This document shows positions 38,001-47,266 of a stretch of 64,000 nucleotides of DNA, piece by piece. The position numbers and the translations under genes were made by a program. Numbering within the stretch: position 1 is the stretch's first letter; each line of letters starts with the position of its first letter. The notes beneath the pieces were generated by a model. It was not told the DNA's origin, did not search any database, and saw only the letters and a list, made by a program, of their open reading frames with translations. Source of the DNA: Labia minor (Eukaryota; Arthropoda; Insecta; Dermaptera; Spongiphoridae); the NCBI GenBank assembly GCA_963082975.1, contig OY720348.1, positions 22,745,146 through 22,809,145 on the forward strand, written 5' to 3'.

Positions 38001-38157
38001 AAAAGAACCACTAAATGACTTTCAGGAAGGCAACAATCCAACGATATACTATCCGGAACGAGATTCCAACAATTATACTAAGTCGCCAAAAGATAACAAC
38101 TATTCCAACTCAATGTATATGTTAACAACCCAAGTGGAAAAAGAAAATAATGAATAA
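27508..38157 (+). CDS. 3' end of an SLC5-type sodium/solute symporter gene (two exons)
   Basis: The exon at 27508-27659 follows a T23AG acceptor and ends CCTCA|GTAAGT. The last exon at 37758-38157 follows TTTTTTTTCAG. Joined (phase 2) they give 183 C-terminal residues. Exon one encodes a membrane helix, GILTTLIIVGYVVTGAQIY, then a loop with DTSGCPFNVTT, a possible glycosylation site. The last exon reads IPDPENIWFGFRLSFMYYNL, then the final helix LLGICITFLVSIPVSYLTGA, then a roughly 90-residue polar Asn/Ser/Lys-rich cytoplasmic tail ending NNE. The pattern fits the last two helices of SLC5 carriers of the multivitamin/monocarboxylate branch (sodium-coupled uptake at the plasma membrane). The substrate cannot be told. 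Upstream exons are not identified. The intron is 10.1 kb. An AATAAA lies at 38270. Confidence 0.82.
27678..28160 (+). mobile_element. Family B element, copy 1 (shortened)
   Basis: It begins ACCGACCGACGATAGGAAGG after a T run, only 18 bp inside the symporter intron. It has the TCTGTCC microsatellite. It ends with TCGTCGGTCGGT (inverse of the start) and the hairpin-like GCCTGGCCACAGC, then a T31 tract at about 28160-28190. It is non-coding. Confidence 0.8.
28200..29240. other. Intronic AT-rich sequence, nothing recognised
   Basis: It includes an (AAAT)n microsatellite at about 28648-28675. No exon is seen. Confidence 0.5.
29270..29415 (-). pseudogene. Fragment of a second non-LTR retrotransposon
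   Basis: The - frame reads VITFIKSRKLRWTEFRVRMN and then KGNQLVSRLRRRWDDN. This is the KSRRLRWAGHVARM...RPRxRWEDN tail pattern of arthropod non-LTR reverse transcriptases, diverged from the family at 22196 and 25190. Confidence 0.6.
29541..29812 (-). mobile_element. tRNA-derived SINE, copy 1
   Basis: Read on -, it starts GGCGCCACAGGGTGGAGATA. It has a box A (TAGCGTAGCTG region) and a perfect box B GGGTTCAAGTCCC inside the CCCGGG arm, followed by a roughly 190-nt unrelated body and a T-rich tail. CACTCATA flanks both sides (29533-29540 and 29813-29820), an 8-bp target duplication. Confidence 0.82.
29821..30870. other. Intronic AT-rich sequence, nothing recognised
   Basis: (TA)n tracts occur at about 30727-30770. 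No exon is seen. Confidence 0.5.
30870..31745 (+). pseudogene. RTE-like non-LTR reverse transcriptase, decayed
   Basis: The best-preserved reverse transcriptase in the window. The first frame reads FEIRNGLKQGGALSPILFNL and VLDYVIRQIG. After a frameshift the catalytic GYADDLNIIGDS (about 31058-31095) follows, then KYLGSVITKNNNIRKEFKVR and VVKGLIAPKLLS. In further frames it continues with YGPKKDEVTGEWRRLHNVEL, LHDLYASPDI and a LLGRPRTRW tail. The YADD box is intact, but at least three frame breaks and the missing endonuclease half show a dead 5'-truncated copy. Confidence 0.88.
31917..33147 (+). mobile_element. Family A element, copy 4, itself interrupted by family B
   Basis: It starts after TTTTTT with the perfect hairpin ACTATCTCGCCAGAGATAGT and carries a (TG)n tract at about 32030-32060. 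It ends GCGAGATAGT, then GAGTGGAGACACTCCAG. The sequence is cut at 32210 inside a T run by family B and resumes at about 32837 (TTTTCCTCTAAAATGACC). Confidence 0.85.
32211..32836 (+). mobile_element. Family B element, copy 2, nested in family A
   Basis: The start ACCGACCGACGATAGTAAGG and end CCGTCGGTCGGTTCGGACCT, then GGCCACAGGTCAACTTA, are complete. The insertion point is a T tract of family A, so the borders can be read by comparison with uninterrupted A copies. The interior contains GACGTCATCCAGCCATGCAT followed by a second GACGTCA. Confidence 0.87.
33210..34079. other. Intronic sequence with a possible conserved patch
   Basis: The patch at about 33405-33520, with CCAATGGCTAATATTGGCCT and AGCCAACAATT, has a more balanced base composition than its surroundings and no open frame. 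It might be a regulatory element; this is a guess from composition only. Confidence 0.3.
34080..34609 (-). mobile_element. Family A element, copy 5
   Basis: It is the reverse of the family consensus: CTGGAGTGTCTCCACTCGAT at its 3' end, a CACACACACA tract at about 34480-34492, and a GATCGCAATACTATCTCT start region. Part of the middle is deleted and the 5' hairpin is altered. Confidence 0.75.
35163..35425 (+). repeat. Direct repeat of about 250 bp (partner 42991-43240)
   Basis: It is nearly identical over its whole length to 42991-43240. Shared text includes AGATTATCTCGAAAACGTTG and ACAGTTGACGTTTTGAGGTT. The main difference is the length of an internal (TA)n. The two copies are 7.8 kb apart and enclose the last symporter exon. 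Confidence 0.85.
35426..36140. other. Intronic AT-rich sequence, nothing recognised
   Basis: No exon, RNA gene or bounded repeat is visible. Confidence 0.5.
36141..36402 (-). mobile_element. tRNA-derived SINE, copy 2
   Basis: It is the same family as 29541-29812. On - it has GGGAGGTAGCGTAGCTGGCT (box A region) and GGGTTCAAGTC (box B), then CTCTAGCTGG, and a tail with CAAGATAAAGGTTGATAGGA. Confidence 0.8.
36920..37165 (-). pseudogene. Possible RTE-like 3' fragment
   Basis: The - strand around 37000-37040 (GCAAACAAGAACTTTGAGGT) resembles the GC(G/T)GC.AAGAACTTTCG segment at the ends of the RTE fragments at 25190 and 26690. The rest does not align by eye. Confidence 0.3.
37343..37609. mobile_element. 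Small hAT-like element in the symporter intron
   Basis: The ends are CATAGGTCGGC and GCCGACCACTG. It is flanked by CACTAAGG (37335-37342) and CACTAAAG (37610-37617), a 7/8 target duplication. It lies only 148 bp upstream of the last exon. Confidence 0.82.
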
Positions 38158-40400
38158 ATCAAAAATAATTTCTAAAGGCGGGATTTTTTAATTTTTTTTT
38201 TTTCTTCAAAAATAATATAATTATTTCATTCAAAATCTCATTATCCATTACAATTCAATATTTGTAATTAATAAAATCTAAATGGACACTATTTTGAAGA
38301 AAACTCTTATTGATAATTAAAAAATAACTGTTTAACAAATATACATTCCTTTTTTGAAGTTAATCTTCCAAAAAAAGTATACGGTAAGTATATGTCCGAA
38401 TAAAATAGATGGCTAACTATCAAAAACATTATCTAAAATTTTAATTCACATCTGTAGTATATTTCAATATACCCATTGATGGACTAATATGATGAAAATA
38501 TTGAATAATTGGTTATAAATAATGAATAGATAAAAATAAACTTCTAACGGGTGTTATTTAATGAAAGCCTTCTAATTATTTATTTGTCAAAAAGACAATT
38601 TAGATGAATGAAAATTTAATTTACAAAAAGTTTTATTTTACAATTAAAAGTCAACGAAGTTTATGCTGATTATGCTCCCTTGATATTAAAAGTAGTCGTT
38701 TCAACTTAAAAAAAACTTACTGCCAAAAAGTTTTGTAAATGTGAAAGTAAACCTTTACTTATATGTATAATAATTGAATGTTAATCGATTAATAATTTTC
38801 AGATGTTAAAGACGTATGTATAATTAATTTAAAACATTTAAAAAAAAATTATAGTTACTTAATACAGGATAATAAAAATAAGAACATAAATTAAAACAAC
38901 TAGTTATTTATTCAACAACAACCAACATAACAATAACAAACTTTCAACCAACAATACCAGATTTACCAACCTAACGCCAATTAAATATAAAAACACCCCA
39001 GTTATAATTTTATATTTTCTTAAATATTATACATAATTTAGTTTATTTTTACTAAATTAGAGAAAACTTTATTTTATTAAAGTCGATAATGTCCAAATTT
39101 AAATTACAAGGTTGGCTAAACTGATGCACTAATCTGATGATAGCAGTTGAGTTTCTTGATTGCTGGCAAAAATAGTTTCTAATGAAAATGTAATTCCCAA
39201 TGAAATGTGACTTGGCAGCTTAGGGAAAAAGATATATGACCGGCTTATATATAACTTTTTCTTAATGAAATTACTCGAAAAATAGGCAAATTTTACTACC
39301 CTTCTATTCTCTTAGGAATTGTAAACGAAGTTATACCTACTTTTTTGTAGACTCATACGGAGACTGTCCATTTATGCCTGAAATTTTAATTTTGGATTGA
39401 GAAATACTTTTTCATTTTTTTTTTATTATAGATCTATCTAAATATATCTGTAAATAGATATAGATATATATTTATCTACCCCTCAACCCCCGAAAAAAAA
39501 ACTTTTGCATTGCTTAAATAGAGATGACTCTTAAAAAATATACATTCATTTATCACAAGCTAATATTTTTAAATCTTCTCGAAAAGAGCCCGAGTTATGA
39601 GCCTCACGTGTATTATTAATATCAAGGGATATTTTTATTCTGTGGTTTGCATTGCCAGCGGCGAGGATTCACTCCCTCGGTATTAAATCCATTTGTTATA
39701 ATTATGTTAAGTAATAATTCGTCTGCCGTATAACAGTAGAAGGTTAACGGGTCTCTCTTCCTCTACTGTACTCGAATTGTAATTATAAATAATCGAAAAG
39801 AAGGGATAAATAGAAAGATCTCATATTTACTGACGCCTATGATTGTATACACCTTCTGGCAAGGTTCCTTGTTTGTAATTAGATAAATTTTCATTTGTGT
39901 TTTAAATTTACTATATATATATATATATATATATATATTCACCTAAAAGAATATAGAAAGGAGTCCATGACTATTAGAAGGACTCTCAACCTGCTCTAAA
40001 ATCAAAGAATTACACCAATTGGTTATTTTATTTGTTGATTTTCGGAAAACAAGGTATTTTTTTTATTTGAAAGAAAGAAAATACAAAGAAGATTTAGCGA
40101 TCGTAAAAAAAGAGTCGATTGGAAATGCTGGTAATTAAGAGAAAGAAATAATCTCTGGCGAGTAACGACCAGACGAGTTTAGGGTAAAGACATTTTAGTT
40201 ACTATACTAGAATATTTTCTCAAAAAAAGAAGAGCTCTTTCTCTTTTTATTCTTCATCCCATCTACCCTGCAGAGAATTTTTTCTTTTCCAAAAACGAAT
40301 GGTTTTCACTCAAATTTTATTTATATTTATTAATTCTAAAGAAAAAATAAATCACCTTATAAGAAATTATATACAGGGTTAGTCACTGAAGTGATAAAAT
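38158..40400. other. Downstream of the symporter gene; one candidate conserved patch
   Basis: It is mostly AT-rich with no open frame. 39585-39870 is less AT-rich (CACGTGTATTATTAATATCA, GCCAGCGGCGAGGATTCACT) without coding potential and could be regulatory. A (TA)n tract lies at 39912-39938. Confidence 0.35.
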
Positions 40401-40410
40401 AGTAGTTTTT

Positions 40411-41020
40411 ATGTTAACCGCCGCTCGGTCATTAAAAAAAATATTCCTTATTATCGGGTTTGGCTGGCAATATTAATAACTGGTTCACCGAACCACCGCG
40501 TTCAAATAATTTAAAAGATTAGTCATAAAACATATACACCTTAAAAGTATGTATTAATGCTCTGAACGGCAGAAAAGAATGGCCCGCTGATATAACAATA
40601 TATTTTGTATTTACGGAAGCGCTGTCTGACGTAGTTGATGACGTCATTTAAATTTCCAATATTAAATTAAGAAAAAACTAATAAACGTTCTGAAACAATT
40701 TCAAATAATTTAAATCTATGTGTTAATGCAATAAAAACATATATGGATATAACAAATATTTTTAATTTTATTTTATTTATAATATATTTTGTATATAAGG
40801 AAGCGGTGGCTGACGTAGTTGCTGACTTCATATAAATTTAAATTAAGGAAAAAATTAATAAAATGTTTTTCCCAAGGCTGAAACCAATACAGATCGATTT
40901 TATATTATAAAAATTATCTATGGTGTGAATATCAAAAAATTCCTTAGAGCGGTTTAATATAACAAAAATTCAAATATATATATATATATACAATTTTTGC
41001 TAGTATAATAAGATAAGATA
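40411..41020 (-). repeat. Family D interspersed repeat, reverse copy
   Basis: Inverse of 13272-13890: the GCCGCTCGGTCATT end, TTGGCTGGCAATATTAATAA, and at the other end GCTAGTATAATAAGATAAGA. The middle is duplicated: the GACGTAGTTGATGACGTCAT block occurs near 40628 and a decayed copy near 40813. Confidence 0.6.
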
Positions 41021-41861
41021 TATGTTTTTAAAGTTTTTTAATAAATTAATACTTGACAGATGGGTATGATGATCATTTAAACATTCTTGTATTCGAAAAT
41101 TATTCATGACTGGTTGTAATATTTCAGGTAGTGAATTTTTATTGTAAGGTCCACCAACGTTTGTGATCGCTTAACCAAATCATTCTTTTTCAGACAATTA
41201 AGAAAAAGTATAGTCCCATACGAACAAATCAGGTAATCTAGTAATCCAACAATGTTTTCATTTTTGTGTGAAATGGTTCGGTAAGAATTCTCTTAAAACA
41301 CGATAAACACTTGATCGTTTCTATGTAGGGATATCATAAAGACTACTGAAGAAAACGGGACATTGTAATTTCAAAAATGGGACTGGGGTATAAAATGAAG
41401 AATTGAGAATTAAAAAAAAAAAATTACAATTACAAATTGTTCATAGACCCCTTGTAATTGTAAACTATTCAAATATTATGTATTTATAAAAAAAGTAAAA
41501 AGATGAAAAAACTTTTATTATATTAACATACTAATTCTACGCGAGATTAATCTATGGTGATCAAATGGATACCTAAATTTAGTTAGATCTAGAGGGGTGA
41601 ATTCCGCTACGATTGTATCATGAATATTTAAGAAATCAAATTTCGATCTTTGAAAATCTTATCAAAAATCTTCTCACACTACATAACAGAATTTTAGTGT
41701 TTACTATATAGTTTGTTAAAAACGGGACAAAATTCATATTTTTATTAAAACAAAGGCACGGTGGAAAAATATGAAAAAAACGGTACTGTCGCGTTTAAAA
41801 AAGAAAGTATTATCAATCTAATTCTAAGTTTACTAAATGACTCACTGATATTGATAAGTTA

Positions 41862-42277
41862 CGAGGGTAGATCAATAAGTCCATGATGTAGTACCCTTTG
41901 ATCTCTTACTCTTCGTCCAATGGTTCTCCAATTTTTTTATCCCTTCCAAAAAATACGATTTGTCGTGGCCTTCTTTGGTGCCGATTTACCCAGAGAAATC
42001 CACTGTTTGACTGCTGTTTGGTCTCTGGTGTGTTGTGGTGGATCCACGTTTCATCCGCAAACAAATGAGAGAGAGAGCAGACTTTACTTTATTCCATTTT
42101 CTTCTCAAATCACGAGGTAGTCTGCTATTAATGGATGTCAAACAAAAACTAAAAGACCCAGCTAGTTCAAATTTCGAGAGGAGTCAGATGATGGTTGCTT
42201 GCTGACAGGAGAAGTGTTGCCATTTCATTTATGAGACGGAAAATTCAAAATGTCACGGATTTATTGACCTGCCCTCA
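41862..42277 (-). mobile_element. Second mariner family, internally deleted
   Basis: The ends are CGAGGGTAGATCAATAAGTC and TTTATTGACCTGCCCTCA between TA dinucleotides (41860-41861, 42278-42279). The - strand retains ADETWIHHNTPETKQQS, the region around the first catalytic aspartate of a mariner transposase. Frame breaks and a deletion of the catalytic C-terminus follow. At 416 bp it is about a third of full length. Confidence 0.85.
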
Positions 42278-42279
42278 TA

Positions 42280-42990
42280 TAATTATATTATATATATATA
42301 ATATTACTAACCCGTCTTGACTTGTAGATTTACGTGGGATGGGAATTTTACTAGAAGAAGAAGAAGAAGAAGAAGGCCATAACTAATTAATAGATAAGAA
42401 CTCAATTGTTTAAGGGATTGAATTACATTTTTATTATTATTTACCTTGGAGTATGAATTTATGAAATATTTCATTTATTTACTTATTATTAAAAGTAACT
42501 TGTTTTTATTTAAACAAGTTTATATATATAAACTTAGTTAAAAATCAATAAAGTGTTATGATATTAAAATTACATAAAATTCAAAAAGTGGAATTAATTG
42601 ATCTGGCAAGTGAAGCATTCAATTAAAACATTCACTGGATAATTACTGATGATGCAAGAATGCCAACAAGATAATAATAATAATAGGTCAGATGCCATTG
42701 AATTTCAATATAAAAGGTATTTCAAACATTTTTTTTTTTTTTTTTTGATAATTGGTCTCTTTTTCCAAAGAAAGGGAATATAATATGTGACTTAATTGAA
42801 TGATTTAACTGGTATTAAAAAAAAGGAATTTATTTAGGATAAAAAGAAGAAACCAGGCTATATTTAAATTTTCTTTTTATTCCCCGGAGTATAATTGAAC
42901 CATTAATAAATAATAAATCAGGACTTTCTACAGCACATCCATATTCATATTTCATATTATATATATACAATCTGCATAGATTCGTTCCTT
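42280..42990. other. AT-rich sequence, nothing recognised
   Basis: An (AGA)n tract lies at 42354-42375 and a long T run at 42730-42747. Confidence 0.5.
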
Positions 42991-43240
42991 TCTTCTATTG
43001 AATTAGAACTTATTTATAGAGATTATCTCGAAAACGTTGGGAATATATAATTTTCCCTAATTAATCTATATGTATATATATATATATAATCGGCATATAT
43101 TTATATAATAACAGTTGACGTTTTGAGGTTAGAATTTAGTAAATATTCTTTTCATTTAATTTTAACATCAATATTTTTATGATTATCTAATTTTCAAGCA
43201 ACGACAAAATTGTTTCTTCATTTCATCGTAAATTTTTTTT
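42991..43240 (+). repeat. Direct repeat, second copy (partner 35163-35425)
   Basis: See the partner. The shorter (TA)n lacks the ACCAGCATA segment present in the first copy. Confidence 0.85.
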
Positions 43241-43544
43241 TTCTATAATTCATAAGAAATTCTCCCTCGATCGCCTGGATAAAAAAAATCCTATCCAATT
43301 TGTTACCTTTTGAAAATCGGCACACATAAAGAATTTACGAGCAGAGTGATTTGCAATAAAGTTGGAATATACAATTGGTGTTCAAAAAAATACAAGTGGA
43401 ATGAGTTTTGCGAAAATGTTTTTAAAGATTTCCCTAAATAATAAATTCACATAAAAGAAAAAGAAAAAAAAATACAAAACAAAAAAAAAAATAAAAACTA
43501 TTGGTATTGTTTTTCATTAGGAGTTGCTGTTGAATTACTATTTG

Positions 43545-43735
43545 AAAAAGTTAACCGTCATTAGAGGTGCCAAGACAATTTCAGTCTCAAATGAGCGAAT
43601 TTCACAAAGCAATAAAGCCCTTGTGGCGAATAATGGCTATTGAACTTTGGCCAAGGGCAAAAACAACTCCGGGAGCCCTTCTTGCGGGCATGGGACCCTT
43701 CTCAAATGAAAATTGTTTGTTCTATTTTGACCAGG
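43545..43735. other. Candidate conserved non-coding element
   Basis: This is a sharply more GC-balanced, non-repetitive island (for example GAATAATGGCTATTGAACTT and GGCCAAGGGCAAAAACAACT) in AT-rich surroundings. It has no long open frame and no terminal repeats. TGAACTTTGGCCA resembles a nuclear-receptor direct repeat. Function is a guess. Confidence 0.3.
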
Positions 43736-44739
43736 ACAAAAACTAAAAAATATACAACTATGATTTTTTTTTTAATTTCTCAGTCCATTTTAATTATTCA
43801 TAAATGTTTTTCTTCTTAAAGAAAATATATATATACTAATAAGAACTATGATTACAATTTTGTTCATTATTTTGACATTTAAATTTTTTTTAAATTTGTT
43901 TATTTTTTTAGAGATGAATGTGTTCAAATTTCTCATATTTTTATTGCCAAATAAACAATTATATAATCATTAAATAATTTATTTTTATAGCTTTTTTTCT
44001 TCTTCACGTTAATTTCTACTTCAAACTACAAAAAATTGATAGTCCTTGGCGTAGCGTATTGGAGGAGATAGTACTTTTTGAGTTATAGTTTGACTAATAG
44101 TTTAAATAATATCTATTTCTATATACATGCCATATGGGGCGCTGTTGTCGAGAAATTAACAAGTTGAGAAAGGCCATTGTCACTGCACAACATCACCCCC
44201 CGGATGGTCTGTGCCCCTGACGTTAACATTTTCCGTCCCTCTACATCAGGTGTGGCCAAACTTTTAGCTTTTAGGGGCTACTTTTTGAATAAAATATAGT
44301 CTGCGGTCGACTATGGATATGGGCAAATAATTTTAAAATTTTAGATGATAATTAAAGAAGTCATTATATCGCCGATTTAAATTTGAAACCTCCACTTTTG
44401 GTCAAAAATTACATTTTCACACTATTAGAAAGCGAAAAACACCTTACATTGGCTATGAAACACCGCTATTATGCACCTATTTAATTGAAATCTCATGACA
44501 AGCAAAAAATTTATGCGTTTTAAGAAAGTTGTGCAAAATATGCTGAATATGAGTTAGCAGGTTTGCAATCTAAGCCGACGATATGATTTTATTTTATGAA
44601 TTCTAACAATATTTATTAAAATTTTAAAAAATACAATGTTAAGAAATAAATACGAACAAAACAAATTTTAAGCATACAATTTTTATTTGGATGAAACCTG
44701 GTATTGCATAAGAGCAGCAAGTTTCTCAAAATTTGGCTC

Positions 44740-44937
44740 CTATGAACTTAAAGCAATTCTTAAGCATGACTCTAAATGTAGATCCGTTATTTGCGATCGC
44801 TGTTTTGTTTTGATCGCATTCATATAAGAAAATGCGGATTCACATAAATATGTGGAGCCAAAGAAGGAATTGAAACGAGCAACCATTGTCCAAATATTTG
44901 GATATTTATCTTTGCTTATTAGTTTCCAAAATCTATT
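44740..44937 (-). pseudogene. hAT transposase C-terminal (dimerisation) remnant
   Basis: Read on -, the frame gives FWKLISKDKYPNIWTMVARF and then FFGSTYLCESAFSYMNAIKT, followed by LESCLRIAL and a TAG stop. This is the FGSTYxCE.FS.M...KSR...LTDxHLE pattern of the hAT C-terminal dimerisation domain seen in ZBED5/GTF2IRD2-like proteins. The stretch of about 65 codons has no internal stop, but the upstream catalytic part is not recognisable. Confidence 0.85.
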
Positions 44938-45426
44938 TATTATGTAATAAATAAATATATTTTATATTTATATTATTTTTGATCAACGAATAAAAAAATT
45001 AAAATATATAATATGTTTGTAATAAAGTGCTAAAAAATTGGAAAAAATTATATATTATTAATTATATAGTCAAATACTAAAATATAGAAAGGTTAAATCA
45101 ATAATATACTTATATATGTTCTTAGATATATGAAAGATATGTTAGTTTTAATTATTATAATAATATTAATAAAAAAAAATTGTAAATGGAAGGGCTGTTA
45201 TTTTTCATTTAAATTTATAACTTGGATTAAAATAAATACTTCATTTTGGAATGGATATGAGAGGAGGGGGAGGTAGAGTAGAGTAGTCTAGGGCTAAACG
45301 GTGTTTTGAGAAAGGGAAGCCCTTGGATAAAAAGTATATAAATTATCGGGATAAGAAAAATATATAAATATATGGTATATAAAAGATGTAATAACATATA
45401 GGATGATTATGATCTAAAATTATTTT

Positions 45427-45610
45427 TTAATAAATTTAAAAATAATATCCCGGGTAGCGAGTAGATTCTTTTCTAAAACCCAGTAGAAAAGAATACTATT
45501 TCAGGGATTGGCGTCCCTGCCCTCACGTGAGCTCATGATTTCTTCTAAATCCCTCTTCTACCTGGAGGAATCATGTCCTTTACCAGTTGACTCCTTTCCA
45601 TCCATTTCCT
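45427..45610. repeat. Short interspersed repeat, copy 2
   Basis: It is nearly identical to 47009-47175: AATTTAAAAATAATATCC, GTAGATTCTTTTCTA, AGGGATTGGCGTCCCTGCCC and CTCACGTGAGCTCATGATTT. It includes short self-complementary parts (CCCAGTAGAAAAGAAT; TCATGATTTCTTC with GAGGAATCATG). Confidence 0.7.
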
Positions 45611-45690
45611 TACTTTCACTCCCCCCCCCACCCCTGATTATTCAAAAAATCAAATTTATTTGGATGAAGGAGAATACCTAGCATAGATCA

Positions 45691-45954
45691 TTAAAAAGAA
45701 AAAAAATTTGAAATCTTCACTTTTATAGGAGACTCTTTAGAGTCTCCTATATATATTTGAATAAACCCCCCGAAGGGGGGTTTATTCAAATATATCCAGA
45801 TCACGTCAACCCTTCGACTAGCAAAACCCCTTATAATCACGAGTGAGACATGTCTTATATGCCTCTGAGAGGACCCACCTCTCCAACGCTTCACATTAGT
45901 ATAAAACTTGGAACTCATATTTATAGAACGCTTTGCAAAATTAGAAAAAACCAA
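45691..45954 (-). CDS. Hypothetical open frame across the palindromes
   Basis: The frame has 87 codons from an ATG at 45954. It is unusually rich in Arg and His for this AT-rich DNA (RWRGGSSQRHIRHVSLV, RGFASRRVDVIWIYL), and it reads through the palindrome as NKPPFGGFIQIYIGDSKES. It matches no family I know. It lies inside the 3.0-kb hAT element, so it may be transposon cargo or a chance open frame. Confidence 0.25.
   Translation of the reverse strand: MVFSNFAKRSINMSSKFYTNVKRWRGGSSQRHIRHVSLVIIRGFASRRVDVIWIYLNKPPFGGFIQIYIGDSKESPIKVKISNFFSF
45725..45795. repeat. Two adjacent perfect palindromes
   Basis: 45725-45750 has 12-bp arms (ATAGGAGACTCT / AGAGTCTCCTAT) around TT. 45751-45795 has 21-bp arms, with TTGAATAAACCCCCC as the core of the left arm, around GAA. 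On - the tip reads C-TTCG-G, the very stable UUCG type. They abut with no spacer. Terminator-like or fold-back transposon ends are both possible. Confidence 0.8.
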
Positions 45955-47008
45955 TTAAATCAAAGTTTTTCATTTTATTAACATTTTTGACTAAATCTTG
46001 TAAATTGTGACCAAGACCAATCCATTGACCATAATTTTAGCCAGATTTTAAATAAAATTGATTTTTTGTATCATTAAATGGAAATTTTTAATTAATTTTA
46101 ATATCGGTTTATTTTTAGTTCAACAAAAATCTTGCCTCATAACAACAGATAAAACCTATACGAATAGATTCATCATGAAACGTAGATTCATTTTCATTAC
46201 TATTATATAATTTTACGTTGCTTCGTTGATTAAATATTAATTATTGAATTTTGACAGATTGAAAACATTTGCCGCCATGTTGCCCCCCTCCGCCACCTCT
46301 TCTCACCTCCCTCCCACCCTCCCTCTGGCCTGCTGGTGAGCAGCTTCGAGCGCAATCAGTTCCCATTCCTTTCCCAGTTGAAGATGTTGACCGGCGTCAC
46401 CAACGAAATCATCCCTCAATCAAGAATTTATTGTAAATTTATTTATTCCTATTAATTTAAATGAAGTTTAATAAATTTTAGAAAAGATTCAAATAAAAAT
46501 TTAATTTTATAAAATATAGATTTTTAACTTTTTACTGATATATTAATTATATATATTTAATAAATTTCGCCCCCACCTCCAATGCTTTGCTTCTCGGTGA
46601 CCTTGAAGGGGACAGCATAGCAATGCTGCATTGCTTACCCCCAATGGATGAGATTCAACTGCCTTTGACTTTATTTTCAAAATAAATTCTATTATTTCCC
46701 CTTCCCCCCCTTTGAAATTATATACAAATTAATTATACTACGTATTATACGACAAATAAATTAATACGAATTATATTAATAAATCGATTTAACCAACTTT
46801 TCCATCCCAATCATTCCTTCTTTTTTGTATTTTAACATTGAAACATTTTCCCTGCTATTCTATTCTATTTTCAAATTTTATATTCAAAAATAAATAACTT
46901 AAAATAACATAAAAATTACTTGAAAAGGAAGGAAATAATTTTATTGTTTTTATCTAAGAAGCAATAAGAAAAAAAAATTGAATAAGTTTCATGAAATGTA
47001 AAATTAAT

Positions 47009-47175
47009 TGTTAATAAATTTAAAAATAATATCCTGGGTAACGGGTAGATTCTTTTCTATAATCCCAGTAGAAAAGAATTATATTTCGGGGATTGGCGTT
47101 CCTGCCCTCACGTGAACTCATGATTTTTTCTGCCTTCCCTCTCCCATGGAAAAATCATGTCCTTTACCTTTTAAC
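47009..47175. repeat. Short interspersed repeat, copy 3
   Basis: Same family and orientation as 45427-45610, 1.6 kb apart. Both lie inside the hAT element. Confidence 0.7.
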
Positions 47176-47266
47176 TTTTCCAACTTTGGCTTCGCGGGCT
47201 ACTTTTAAAGCCTTTGCGATCGACCGGTCGACCGCGGTCGACGTGTTGCCCACCCCTGCTCTACAT

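Larger units (their letters stand above)
44247..47258 (-). mobile_element. 3.0-kb hAT transposon with perfect 8-bp target duplication
   Basis: The left end CAGGTGTGGCCAAAC and right end GTTGCCCACCCCTG are imperfect inverted repeats. CTCTACAT is present on both sides (44239-44246 and 47259-47266). The length is typical of an autonomous hAT. A transposase C-terminus survives on - near the left end. The interior has two copies of a short interspersed repeat (45427, 47009) and two strong palindromes (45725-45795). Confidence 0.88.

Noticed and set aside
35163..43240. Direct repeats as LTRs of a retrotransposon
   Set aside because: No TG...CA ends, primer-binding site, polypurine tract or retroelement genes lie between them; the interval holds a symporter exon instead.
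45725..45795. Bacterial-type terminator or organelle DNA
   Set aside because: The T-tract and neighbouring genes expected for that are absent; it lies within a hAT element with a proven target duplication. Origin is left open.
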